The notes: generated from the sequence alone by a model not told the origin. Positions 1-8,322 are shown, counted from the stretch's first letter. The stretch is DNA of 64,000 nucleotides from Streptomyces colonosanans (GCF_001866645.1 NZ_MLYP01000029.1:35964-99963); one strand, 5' to 3'. Translations and numbers: made by a program.

Positions 1-2
1 AC

Positions 3-266
3 GAGGCCAAATCCCACCTTGTACACAGCTCGTTGAATGTGGCCGAAATATCCGCACGGGTGGGTTACAGCAGCGCCAGCACGTTCTCACGGCGCTTCAC
101 GGCCTCGGTAGGGCTCTCCCCCACCCAGTTCCGGCGAAGCGGCCGGGGCTTGCGGGAGGGCAGGTCGGCGTGCTTGGTGCGGAGCATCGCCAGGGACTTG
201 ACCAGGACCTCGCGGGTCTCTGCGGGGTCGATCACGTCGTCGACCAAGCCGCGTTCGGCCGCGTAG
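3..266 (+). CDS. AraC-family regulator, C-terminal fragment (runs in from left edge)
   Basis: The reading frame is open from the left edge. Its first 45 or so residues match the second helix-turn-helix of AraC/XylS regulators (NVAEISARVGYSSASTFSRR, then GLSPTQFRR). That family normally ends just after this motif. Here the frame continues to a TAG at 264-266, and everything after about base 140 is antisense to the carboxylase gene on the other strand. The native stop therefore seems to be lost at a junction near 135-155. I infer the 3' remnant of a DNA-binding regulator, broken or extended by a rearrangement. The start lies outside the window, so intactness of the N-terminal half cannot be judged. 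Confidence 0.65.
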   Translation, partial: EAKSHLVHSSLNVAEISARVGYSSASTFSRRFTASVGLSPTQFRRSGRGLREGRSACLVRSIARDLTRTSRVSAGSITSSTKPRSAA

Positions 267-1729
267 TACGGGTGCATCAGCTCGGCCTTGTACTCCTTGA
301 CCATCTTCTGCCGCATCGCCTCGGGGTCCTCGGCGTCTGCGATCTGACGGCGGAAGATGACGCCCGCGGCACCCTCGGCACCCATGACCGCGATCTCGTT
401 CGTCGGCCACGCGTAGGTGAGGTCCGCGCCGATGGACTGGGAGTCCATGACGATGTAGGCACCTCCGTACGCCTTGCGCAGGATGAGCGAAATCCTCGGC
501 ACGGTCGCGTTGCAGTACGCATACAGCAGCTTCGCGCCGTGGCGGATGATGCCGCCGTGCTCCTGGTCCACACCCGGCAGGAACCCGGGCACGTCCAGGA
601 GAGTGACGATCGGAACGTTGAACGCGTCGCACATCTGCACGAAACGCGCCGCCTTCTCCGAGGCCTCGATGTCCAGCACACCCGCCAGCGTCTGGGGCTG
701 GTTGGCGATGATGCCGACGACCTGACCGTCCAGGCGGGCGAGCGCGCAGATGATGTTGCGCGCCCAGCACTCGTGGACCTCCAGGTACTCGCCGTCGTCG
801 ACGATCTCCTCGATGACCTTGGCCATGTCGTACGGCCGGTTGCCGTCGGCCGGGACCAGGTCGAGGAGGACGTCGCTGCGGCGGTCCACCGGGTCGTCGG
901 AGTCCGCGCGGGGCGGGTTCTCACGGTTGTTCTGCGGCAGCAGCGAGAGGAGGTAGCGCACCTCGGCGATGCAGGTCTCCTCGTCGTCGTACGCGAAGTG
1001 GCAGACGCCGGAGGTCTCCGCGTGGACGTCCGCGCCGCCCAGGCCGTTCTGGGTGATCTCCTCGCCCGTGACCGCCTTGACCACGTCCGGGCCGGTGATG
1101 AACATCTGGGAGGTCTCGCGGACCATGAACACGAAGTCCGTCAGCGCCGGAGAGTACGCGGCACCGCCGGCGCACGGGCCCAGCATCACGGAGATCTGCG
1201 GGATGACTCCCGAGGCCTTCGTGTTGCGCTGGAAGATGCCGCCGTAACCGGCGAGGGCGGAGACGCCCTCCTGGATACGGGCGCCCGCGCCGTCGTTCAG
1301 GGAGACCAGCGGGGCGCCGGCCGCGATGGCCATGTCCATGATCTTGTGGATCTTCGTGGCGTGGGCCTCGCCCAGCGCGCCGCCGAAGATCCGGAAGTCG
1401 TGAGCGTAGACGAAAACCGTGCGGCCCTCCACCGTGCCCCAGCCGGTGATGACACCGTCGGTGTACGGCTTCTTCGCCTCCAGGCCGAACCCGGTCGCCC
1501 GGTGCCGGCGCAGCTGCTCCACCTCACGGAAGGACCCCTCGTCGAGCAGCAGTTCGATACGCTCACGGGCCGTCAGCTTGCCCTTGGCCTTCTGCGCCTC
1601 GGTCGCGCGGTCACTCGGGCCGCGGCGCGCCTGCTCACGCAGAGAATGCAATTCCGTCACACGCCTATGGGCTCCTGATCCCGGAAAATCCACATGCCCG
1701 GGCATTTCATTGGCAACTCCCGTTTTCAT
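65..1729 (-). CDS. Acyl-CoA carboxylase carboxyltransferase (beta) subunit, propionyl-CoA carboxylase type
   Basis: A 554-residue protein of the biotin-dependent carboxyltransferase family (AccD/PccB). It transfers carboxyl from carboxybiotin on a partner alpha subunit to acetyl- or propionyl-CoA, giving malonyl- or methylmalonyl-CoA in the cytoplasm. Visible signatures are NDGAGARIQEG and GPCAGGAAYSP in the N-terminal crotonase-like half, and DVPGFLPGVDQEHGG and KAYGGAYIVM in the C-terminal half. The ATG at 1729 is chosen because a GGGGGA ribosome site lies upstream; a longer frame to 1756 exists. The family usually ends shortly after a SRKHGNPP-like tail. Here SRK is followed by about 29 unrelated residues that are antisense to an AraC helix-turn-helix, so the extreme C-terminus looks replaced. 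The catalytic core is complete. Confidence 0.9.
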   Translation of the reverse strand: MKTGVANEMPGHVDFPGSGAHRRVTELHSLREQARRGPSDRATEAQKAKGKLTARERIELLLDEGSFREVEQLRRHRATGFGLEAKKPYTDGVITGWGTVEGRTVFVYAHDFRIFGGALGEAHATKIHKIMDMAIAAGAPLVSLNDGAGARIQEGVSALAGYGGIFQRNTKASGVIPQISVMLGPCAGGAAYSPALTDFVFMVRETSQMFITGPDVVKAVTGEEITQNGLGGADVHAETSGVCHFAYDDEETCIAEVRYLLSLLPQNNRENPPRADSDDPVDRRSDVLLDLVPADGNRPYDMAKVIEEIVDDGEYLEVHECWARNIICALARLDGQVVGIIANQPQTLAGVLDIEASEKAARFVQMCDAFNVPIVTLLDVPGFLPGVDQEHGGIIRHGAKLLYAYCNATVPRISLILRKAYGGAYIVMDSQSIGADLTYAWPTNEIAVMGAEGAAGVIFRRQIADAEDPEAMRQKMVKEYKAELMHPYYAAERGLVDDVIDPAETREVLVKSLAMLRTKHADLPSRKPRPLRRNWVGESPTEAVKRRENVLALL

Positions 1730-1875
1730 CGACCATCCCCCGTAGGTCACACGCACTACGGCGCGCTGATTTCCGTTCTCACGCTACACGCCACACGTGG
1801 CAGGAAGTACCCCTGTCCGCCGCCCACTTTCTTTACCGGGGCTTAATAGTGGCCCCTATTCCGGGCACACGAAAA

Positions 1876-1908
1876 GAGGGCCGCCCGGCAGCTTGCCGGG
1901 CGGCCCTC
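1876..1908 (-). terminator. Strong hairpin terminator, T-tract on minus strand
   Basis: Two perfect 15-bp arms (1876-1890 and 1894-1908) enclose a GCT loop. On the minus strand the hairpin is followed by CTTTTC, the layout of an intrinsic terminator. No intact minus-strand gene lies directly upstream: the neighbour at 2029-2637 is on the plus strand. It may be a relic, or it may insulate the carboxylase promoter. Confidence 0.7.
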
Positions 1909-2028
1909 GGAACAGGACGCAGGATGTTCAGCCAAGGGTGAAGCGGTCCGCCAGGGGTCTTGATGCGCTGCATGCCGGCCCCCGGCACGCTGCTGCCTGT
2001 TGTCCAAGGTTGCAGAGAGGGGTGGGCC

Positions 2029-2637
2029 ATGGTCTTGGACCCGCAGCGCTGGCTGGAGCTCCGGCGCTTCCGCGGCCTGGTGGAGTCCGGGGCGATGAGC
2101 CTGTCGGAGGTCGCCAAGGAGACCGGGGACCACCTGGCCCGAGCACGGGCAGCGGACTCCGACCGGCGGCGGACCCGTGTCCTCAAGGTCCTCGACAAGC
2201 TGGCCGCGGACGGCGAGGAGATCACCGTCTCCTCCGTTGCCCGCGCCGCCGGCGTCCACCGCAGCCTGATCCACCGGCATGGTGACCTGCACGCGGCCGT
2301 TCTCGCCCGAGCGGGCGAGCCGCGTCCCGGCACGGCGACCGGAACGCAGGTCAGCCGCCAGTCACTGCTGGCTGACGTCGCGAATCTGACAGCCCGCAAC
2401 GGCCGTCTGTCCGCGCACATCACCCGGCTCGAACGGCGGCTCTCCGAGGCGTTGGGACAGGCGGCCTGGGAAACCTCCGGCCTCGGCGCCCCGGCTGACG
2501 TCGAGACACTCGCGCGTCGGACCGCCGAGCTGGAACAGCAGATCCTCGACCTCCGCGCCGAACTCACCGAACGGGACGAGGACCTTGAAGCCGCCCGCGC
2601 TGCGAACCGTGAGCTGATGGCCCAGGTCAACCGCTGA
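2029..2637 (+). CDS. DUF6262-like mobile-element accessory protein with an IS21-type N-terminus (chimera)
   Basis: A 202-residue ORF starting at an ATG preceded by GAGAGGGG. From about residue 45 it resembles DUF6262 proteins, small DNA-binding partners of Tn554-like tyrosine recombinases. It has a short helix-turn-helix (ITVSSVARAAGVHRSLIHRH) followed by a long heptad-like coiled coil ending in EDLEAARAANRELMAQVN. The first 35 or so residues (VLDPQRWLELRRF through LSEVAKETG) instead look like the N-terminal helix-turn-helix of IS21 IstA transposases. The switch falls near the sequence KETG/DHLAR. No recombinase genes lie beside it. I infer an orphaned, fused remnant that may still be translated. 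DUF6262 membership is from memory of the family; the IS21 assignment is weaker. Confidence 0.6.
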   Translation: MVLDPQRWLELRRFRGLVESGAMSLSEVAKETGDHLARARAADSDRRRTRVLKVLDKLAADGEEITVSSVARAAGVHRSLIHRHGDLHAAVLARAGEPRPGTATGTQVSRQSLLADVANLTARNGRLSAHITRLERRLSEALGQAAWETSGLGAPADVETLARRTAELEQQILDLRAELTERDEDLEAARAANRELMAQVNR

Positions 2638-2648
2638 CGCCATCGCCG

Positions 2649-2981
2649 TCACCCCCACCACGCCGGGGCGGCGGCGTTGATCGCCAGATGCACCGTGTTG
2701 TCCGCGACGATGACCAGGGCGTTCGCAAGCCCCGACGGCACGGTCACCGGCGAGCCCTGGTTCACCTGCGCATCAGCCCACTTCACCCGCCGCGAGGCGG
2801 GCGCCAGCAGGTTCCTCGCCCAGACCAGATACTTCGCGGCCCGATAGCGGTCCAGCACGATATGCGTCACCACGATCGCAGCCAGCGCGAGCGGAGACTG
2901 CGTGATCAGCAAGAACGGCAGTCCATACGGGCTCAGCGAAGTTAGTGGGGGTCGGGCTGGCACAGCGCTCCACTTGGCCAT
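2649..2981 (-). pseudogene. Truncated membrane protein (C-terminal part only)
   Basis: The frame encodes a hydrophobic stretch (SPLALAAIVVTHIVLDRYR) followed by AAKYLVWARN and a C-terminal ADNTVHLAINAAA segment. This resembles the latter part of small actinobacterial/phage-associated integral membrane proteins of about 170-250 residues. The N-terminal 30 residues carry no recognisable signal or ribosome site. They begin where the sequence turns into the MTase-flanking repeat, so the 5' half appears lost. Function unknown. Confidence 0.4.
2934..2951 (+). repeat. Imperfect direct repeat, left copy (partner at 3897)
   Basis: CTCAGCGAAGTTAGTGGG here resembles CTCAACGAGATTAGCGGG at 3897-3914 (14 of 18 identical, same orientation). 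The right copy overlaps the stop of the ISL3 transposase fragment, so both may be scars of related IS ends bracketing the methyltransferase gene. Confidence 0.3.
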
Positions 2982-3019
2982 TCGGAGACACGGCCGTCTC
3001 GGCCGGCCCCACGGCTGGG

Positions 3020-3811
3020 TCAGCCCGGCTTGACCGCCAGCGTCGCAAAATAGTGCGACATGTATTGAGCGGATGCGTTGGATTGGTGCGGCGCTTCCGT
3101 GAAGCCGGTGAGGACGAACCCCGCGGCAAGTTGCCCGCCGATCTGGTCGGTGAGGGTGTGGCTGTATTCAAGAGGGGCATCCGCGCCGAACTTCGTGGCG
3201 CGTTCCTCGGCCGAGTACTGCGTGACATCGCTGTAGGGCAGCTTGTGCACGACGATCAGCTCGCCGCGCTCGTCGAGCGCCTCGTGGTCGAACAAGTACA
3301 CATCAGGGTTGAGGAAGCCCACGAGCAGAGTTCCGCCCGGTCGCAGGACGCGGAAGCACTCACGCCACACCGGTGCCAAGTCTGGTACGAATACGTTAGA
3401 GACCGGATGGAGTACGACGTCGAATGTTGCGTCGCCGAAGGCGCTGAGGTCGCGCATGTCGCCTAGGACGGTGCGCAGCTCGAGTCCGTCGCGCGCCGCC
3501 ACCATCTGGTCCTGGCCGAGCTGGCGGGGTGAGTTGTCGAATACGGTGACCCGCGCGCCTGCGGCGGCGAGGATCGGACCCTGCTGGCCACCGCCGGAGG
3601 CCAGGCACAACACGTCCTTGCCGGTCAGGTCCGTCGGCAGCCAGGAGCGGTCGACTGGCTCACGCCCGATGAGAACAATCGACCAGTCGCCCATGCGGGC
3701 GCGCTCGACATCCTCAGCACTCACCGGCCTCGACCACTCGTTGCCCTCTTGGACATACTTGTCCCAGGCTGCCCGATTGTGGGCAACGGGGTCGACAACA
3801 ATGTCCTGCAC
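3020..3811 (-). CDS. Class I SAM-dependent methyltransferase
   Basis: 263 residues with a GTG start preceded by GGGAG. The Rossmann-type methyltransferase core is clear: motif I VLCLASGGGQQG near residue 70, an acidic residue ending strand 2 (VTVFDNS), motif II/III around GDMRDLSAFGDATFDVVLHP, and the post-core FRVLRPGGTLLVGFLNP. It probably methylates a small molecule; the substrate cannot be read from sequence. The gene is an island between a membrane-protein remnant and an IS110/ISL3 composite, so it may be cargo carried in with these elements. It looks intact. Confidence 0.85.
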   Translation of the reverse strand: MQDIVVDPVAHNRAAWDKYVQEGNEWSRPVSAEDVERARMGDWSIVLIGREPVDRSWLPTDLTGKDVLCLASGGGQQGPILAAAGARVTVFDNSPRQLGQDQMVAARDGLELRTVLGDMRDLSAFGDATFDVVLHPVSNVFVPDLAPVWRECFRVLRPGGTLLVGFLNPDVYLFDHEALDERGELIVVHKLPYSDVTQYSAEERATKFGADAPLEYSHTLTDQIGGQLAAGFVLTGFTEAPHQSNASAQYMSHYFATLAVKPG

Positions 3812-3904
3812 GTTTAACTCCCTGCTACAGCCAAGCGGACACCGGCGGTACTGACAGTTCGGTGCCGCTAGCCAACACGATTGCAGGGTGCGGGCTCAAC
3901 GAGA

Positions 3905-5329
3905 TTAGCGGGCATCGAGGTGTCCACGGGCTCGACGGGTGGTCGCGCAGCGGGTGCGGAAGCGCTGGTTGCCGGGGTTGCGGAAGCCGTAGGCGTCGCG
4001 GGCGATTGTCTTGATGACCTGGTTGGTGCCTTCGGAGCCGGCGTTGGTGATCCCCGTGTGCAGGAACGCAAGGATCTCCCGCCACCATGTCTCGACGGTT
4101 GTGGCCAGGCGCTGCAGTTCGGGAAGGTCGGCGTCGGCGCATCGGCGGTAGGTGCGCGACACCTGTCGCACACACGACACGCACTGGTGCATACCGCTGA
4201 GCTGGGCAACCCTGACGCCCACCGGGGTCACCCGCCCCTCAACGCCGAGAGAAGCAACGTGGCGGTCGCCGGCTTTTCTGCGATGGTCGTAGTGGGCCCT
4301 GGCGCCCTGTGATTTGGTAAGGGAGACGAACGCCCACACGTAGCCGACTGCGGCCAGTCGCTGGTTCTTGACCTTGCGGCTCATGACCTTGCAGCTTTTG
4401 CCGCTAGCGCGGGTGACCGGGGCACTTCCGGCGTATGCCTTGAGCGAGCTGGCGCTCGCGAACCGGCTTCGGTCGTCGCCGATCTCCGCAAGGACTCGGG
4501 CTCCGGTTAAGGATCCGAGCTCTGGAAAACTGCGGATGATCGCTGCGTCCGGATGCTTCTCGAAGGCTTGAGCAGTGGCTTCTTCAAGCTGGTCGGCATT
4601 GAGGCAGGCAGTGTTCAGTCTCCTGAGCAGGGCAGATGTCTGCTGACCGAGGGCCTCTTCGATCTGCGGGGCCTGGTGGAGGTAGTCGCGCTGGAAGACT
4701 TCGTGCAGTCTGTCGGCTTCGGCCTGGATACCGCGTACTCGGCCGGCCTGCTTGAGCAGGGACTGCAGGCGACGCCGTGTCAGTTTTGCGGCTGCTGTCG
4801 GAGTTGGAGCCGCAGCAAGGATCACGCGTGCTTCGCGGGCATAGAGGCCGTGCTTGTGGTCGGCGAGCGCTTCCAGGATGGCTGGGTAGAACTCGCGCAG
4901 CTGGGAACGGAGCTTGTTCAATGCCTGGCCGCGGTCCCAGACGGCATCCTGCTGGGCCCGGGCAAGCACCGCGATGGCCTGGACGAGCTCGGAATCCGCA
5001 GGCAGCGGCCGGTGGGCGGCCATGTCGGTCCGAAGGATGTTCGCCAGCGCCGCGGCGTCGACGGCATCAGACTTCTTGCGGGCGATGGAGTGGCGGTCCC
5101 GGTAGCGGGCGACTGCCAGCGGGTTGATTGCGTAGACCGGCCGTCCGGTGGCCCGCAGGCAGGAGACCAGAAGCCCACGGGAGGTCTCGATCGCGACGGG
5201 GATCGGGGCGTCCGCGCAGTCGCCGTGCTCAATCAGCAGCGCGGTGAGCTGAGCGAATCCTTCGGCATCGTCGCTGATCCGCTGCTTGGCGAGTTGCTTC
5301 CCACCCGCGTCGACCAGCGCGATGTCGTG
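3905..5329 (-). pseudogene. IS110-family transposase, 3' exon, fused to an ISL3 transposase tail
   Basis: Downstream of the group II intron the IS110 frame resumes with HDIALVDAGGKQLAK and continues with the RuvC-like DEDD residues: IETS, and two Asp in KKSDAVDAAALA. The serine-containing Tnp domain follows (ELGSLTGARVLAE and TRASGKS). IS110 similarity stops at about 4250 (DRHVAS). After about 30 unassignable residues the frame enters an ISL3-type C-terminus (ETWWREILAFLHTGITNAGS to the stop at 3905). The hybrid lacks the normal IS110 tail. Together with the 20-codon 5' exon at 7492-7551 it would make a 494-residue spliced product. The catalytic core survives but the altered C-terminus suggests a dead element. 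Confidence 0.8.
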
Positions 5330-5393
5330 GTGGGGTCGGCGCGGAGCGCGGTACTGGGATTCCTCCCAGCCCGTTTCTCCACGCCGCCCTCCC

Positions 5394-5428
5394 GAACCGG
5401 ACGTGCGAGTTGGCCCCGCATCCGGCTC
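5394..5428 (-). ncRNA. Group II intron domain V
   Basis: On the minus strand, GAGCCGGATGCG at one end and CGCACGTCCGGTTC at the other form the conserved domain V hairpin, with the catalytic AGC-like triad in the GAGCC strand. The element sits 30 nt downstream of the maturase stop codon, as expected. Its loop region is slightly different from the common GAAA-type versions. Confidence 0.8.
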
Positions 5429-5458
5429 TCCACAAGCCCCGTTGAGCAGTTGCTTTCC

Positions 5459-6889
5459 TCAGGTCGTGCTGGGCCAGGGCGACGGGATGGTCGTCCCTCG
5501 GGGCCGGTATCGCGTGGTGACTACCGAGCCCGGGTTGAACAGGACGACGCTCCCGTCGTGCGGCCACCATCCGCCGTCGCAGTAGCGGCGACGGAGTTCC
5601 TTCCACCCGGTGCCGAGGTGCTTGCGTCGGAGCCATCCGAAGACCTGACGCCATACGATCATGCGCAGGTATTGGAAGGCCCGGGCGGACACCCCAGGGC
5701 GGAAGTAGGCGGTCCAGCCCCGCAGCGCCTGGTTGAGCTTGTGCAGCAGGACTGCCAGCGGCAGGCTGACGTTCATCCGGCAGAGCGCCTTCGTCTTGGC
5801 CTTGATGGACCGAAGTGCCTTCTTGGCCGGGTAGTTGTAGACGTACTGCCGGTCAGTTCCCCGCTTCTGATGGCGCTGGATGCGCCAGCCAAGGAAGTCG
5901 AGGCCCTCGTCGATGTGCGTGATCAGCGTCTTCTCCTCCGACAGCCGCAGGCCGACGGTGGAGAGGACCTCCGCCACTTCGGGAAGCAGTGCCTCCGTGT
6001 GAGCTCGGGTTCCCGAGACCAGAATGACGAAGTCGTCCGCATACCGGATCAACCGGTAGTTGGCCAACCCCTTCTGGCGCCGGGTGAACCGTCGCTTCGG
6101 GCTGGTCTGCGGCCCGCCCTCGATCTGGATGAAGTGCTCGTCCAGGACCGAGAGGGCCACATTGGCCAGCAGCGGCGAGAGAATCCCGCCCTGCGGGGTG
6201 CCAGTGACCGTCTCCTTGGAGGTGCCAACCTCGGTGAGGATGCCCGCCTTCAAGAACGCCTTCACCAGCGCGAGCACGCGCTTGTCCCCGATCCGAGCCC
6301 GCACCCGGTCCATCAGGGCCGAGTGCGAGATCTCGTCGAAGCACGCCGTGATGTCGCCCTCCAGCACCCATTCGTACGTCTTGGATGCCAGAAAACGCGT
6401 CTCGGCCATCGCGTCATGCGCCCGCCGGTTGGGGCGGAAGCCGTACGAGCACGGAGCAAAGTCCGCCTCGAAGATCGGCTCCAACACCAGCTTCAAGGCC
6501 GCCTGGACCACCCGGTCGGCCACAGTCGGAATCCCGAGGCGGCGCCGCTTGCGCGACCCCGGCTTGGGGATCATCCGTTCCCTGACCGGCACCGGACGGA
6601 AACTGCGGGACTTCAACTGCTCCCGCAACTCGGCAAGGAACCCCGCCGCGCCGAACCGTTCCCGGACGAAGGTGACGGTCATGCCGTCCACTCCGGCCGA
6701 GCGTGCGCCCTTGTTCCCCGCAACCCGCTCCCCGGCCATGGCCAGGAACGCGGGATCACAGACGAGGTTGTACAGATCGTCGAACCGACGATGAGGATCG
6801 TCGTTCGCCCAACGGTGCAGCTTGGTCTGGATCTCCAGTACCCGCCGCTCAGCCCGGAACGAGCCGAGCAGCGGATCACTCGTATTCAC
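5459..6889 (-). CDS. ltrA: Group II intron reverse transcriptase/maturase
   Basis: A 476-residue intron-encoded protein with a GTG start preceded by AGGAGG at a spacing of 7. Reverse-transcriptase blocks are in order: AGVDGMTV, IPKPGSRKRRRLGIP, YGFRPNRRAHDA, GDITACFDEI, TGTPQGGILSPLLANV, the catalytic RYADDFVIL, and LGW in block 7. A maturase (X) domain follows with GWTAYFRPGVSARAF. The C-terminus ends soon after and shows no HNH endonuclease motif, so retrohoming would depend on an En-independent route. The protein helps the intron RNA fold and splice and reverse-transcribes it at the target. The catalytic residues are intact. Confidence 0.93.
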   Translation of the reverse strand: MNTSDPLLGSFRAERRVLEIQTKLHRWANDDPHRRFDDLYNLVCDPAFLAMAGERVAGNKGARSAGVDGMTVTFVRERFGAAGFLAELREQLKSRSFRPVPVRERMIPKPGSRKRRRLGIPTVADRVVQAALKLVLEPIFEADFAPCSYGFRPNRRAHDAMAETRFLASKTYEWVLEGDITACFDEISHSALMDRVRARIGDKRVLALVKAFLKAGILTEVGTSKETVTGTPQGGILSPLLANVALSVLDEHFIQIEGGPQTSPKRRFTRRQKGLANYRLIRYADDFVILVSGTRAHTEALLPEVAEVLSTVGLRLSEEKTLITHIDEGLDFLGWRIQRHQKRGTDRQYVYNYPAKKALRSIKAKTKALCRMNVSLPLAVLLHKLNQALRGWTAYFRPGVSARAFQYLRMIVWRQVFGWLRRKHLGTGWKELRRRYCDGGWWPHDGSVVLFNPGSVVTTRYRPRGTTIPSPWPSTT

Positions 6890-7491
6890 CAGCGGCCTCC
6901 TGGTCTTCCAGCACTTCCACTACTGACTTGCTGGCCCCCTTCGCCATGCGGCCGGCTTTCCCGACCTCGGACTACTACGGAGCCTCCGCCCCGCCCGGCG
7001 CCGCCAGCAGACGACGTGCCTGTCCTTCCGCCGCGCTGGCTGCGCGAGGCGAGGACGACACCGGACGGTTCCCACGTTCACTTGAAAGTCGATCGACGGG
7101 TGAGGCGTGCCCAGCTCTACCCCTGCGGCATCGCCACGGCTACGCCGCAGACATTCACCGTGACCTCCTGGCCGTTGATCACATGGCGACCAGGAGTTAC
7201 CCGCTCTCGCACAACAAGCAGGTACGCACCGCGACCAGCCCATATCCGCCAGATTTGAGCTGGTGGGCCGTTAAGGGGCGTCAGACACCGGTTCCTCTCG
7301 TACACCTTCCCGTCTCGCTGACCGGACCCGCACCATCTGGCAGTACTGGCACGTCCCGGCGTTGTCAGGGCTGCTCCCACCCTCCCCGGCGCCTCCCGGA
7401 TCAGGCTGCCCTCAGCTTCACCCGACCGCTGCGACGGCCAGGAGTCGAAGGTCTCTCACCCCCGCTCGACTTCAAGCGCCTCGTGGCGCAC

Positions 7492-7551
7492 ATGGTCTTC
7501 AGCCCAGTCCACCCCGCAGAACACGGGCGTCGGTAACGCGGTAATCTCCAT
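7492..7551 (-). CDS. IS110-family transposase, 5' exon
   Basis: Twenty codons starting at the ATG at 7551, with GAGG upstream, encode the start of an IS110 transposase including the first catalytic aspartate in CGVDWAEDH. The exon ends exactly at GACCAT before the intron. Continuing into the intron gives a TGA about 13 codons later, so unspliced RNA would yield only a 33-residue peptide. Transposase production therefore depends on intron splicing. Confidence 0.8.
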
Positions 7552-8013
7552 GCAGCCCTCCTCTGTCGTGACTCTTTGCCCAAGTCAGAGCCTGTGCAGG
7601 GCGCGCGTGCTCCCTAATGGAAGTGCTCAAGGCACGTCATCCCACCAGCCGTTCGCAACCCCAGCGAGTCGTGCGGCCCTCGGTCTGCTTCGGAGCTGAA
7701 GCTCAGGCAGTGGAGAGAGGTGGTCCGCACAACTGGCTCGCACTGCGAACAGCGAACCGCTTCAGGAACAGAGAGCGAGCGCGACGGCGCAAGGCGTCCT
7801 GACTTGCACCATCACGACCACTCTGGTGCTTTTGCAGGCAGGCCTGCGCTCGTCTCGTATGTCTCGATGTCCGCTGATGGGCGCGGAGTTGACCTCGTCT
7901 TGTCAACAGGACTCGATGGTCCGGGCATACTCAAAGGCTCGCTCCGCGCCCTGAAGGACGGCGCAGCCCCAACCATGATCAGGGCTCGCCTGCCGACCTT
8001 CGGGTCCCATTAG
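7552..8013. other. Gene-free stretch at the IS110 end
   Basis: The first 80 or so bases are the leader end of the IS110 element. Beyond that I see no convincing gene. A minus-strand frame ending near 7903 (residues reading AVLQGAERAFEYARTIESC) may be the tail of a lost gene, but I cannot name it. No RNA gene is recognised. Confidence 0.4.
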
Positions 8014-8280
8014 GCCTACTCGTCTCGCGGAAACCGCGCTCACCTGCGCAGACGCGGCATCAAGGCTGTCATCCCGGAGAAGCGGGACCAGGCCGCGAAC
8101 CGGAAGAAGAAGGGCTCTGGCGGCGGTCGGCCCGTCAGCCACGACGCGGACCTGTACAAGGAGCGCAACACCGTCGAGCGGCTGATCAACAAGTTGAAGG
8201 CCTGGCGGGGCATCGCCAGCCGGGACGCAGCGCTGGGCGTGTCGTCCGAGACCGATGGTTACCGTTGGGGCCGGCGCTGA
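8014..8280 (+). pseudogene. IS5-family transposase, C-terminal remnant
   Basis: The frame opens directly after a TAG and reads AYSSRGNRAHLRRRGIKAVI, with an IPEKRDQ extension. It then has GRP, and the hallmark YKERNTVERLINKLKAWRG that carries the catalytic glutamate of IS5-type DDE transposases. Similarity ends about 18 residues before the TGA at 8278. The N-terminal two thirds, including both catalytic aspartates, are missing. It is a dead fragment next to the IS110 end. Confidence 0.8.
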
Positions 8281-8322
8281 TGATCCGTTGCCGCCGCTGC
8301 GCACAAGGAAGGGAACATTTCA

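Larger units (their letters stand above)
5330..7491 (-). mobile_element. Group II intron (retroelement) inserted in an IS110 transposase gene
   Basis: The intron can be delimited to the base. On the minus strand it starts with the consensus GUGCGCC (7491 to 7485) and ends with AC (5331-5330), giving 2162 nt. Removing it joins GAC-CAT to CAC-GAC and restores the IS110 sequence VDWAEDH/HDIALVD in frame. Internal parts are the domain I-III region (about 6890-7491), the reverse transcriptase/maturase in domain IV (5459-6889), domain V (5394-5428) and a short domain VI before the 3' end. The last five bases of the 5' exon (ACCAU) can pair with AUGGU at 7332-7336, a possible EBS1. All parts needed for splicing appear present. 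Confidence 0.88.

Noticed and set aside
4553..7258. Plus-strand open frame of 901 codons across the IS110/intron region.
   Set aside because: Antisense to the IS110 transposase and maturase, whose family motifs are unmistakable on the minus strand.
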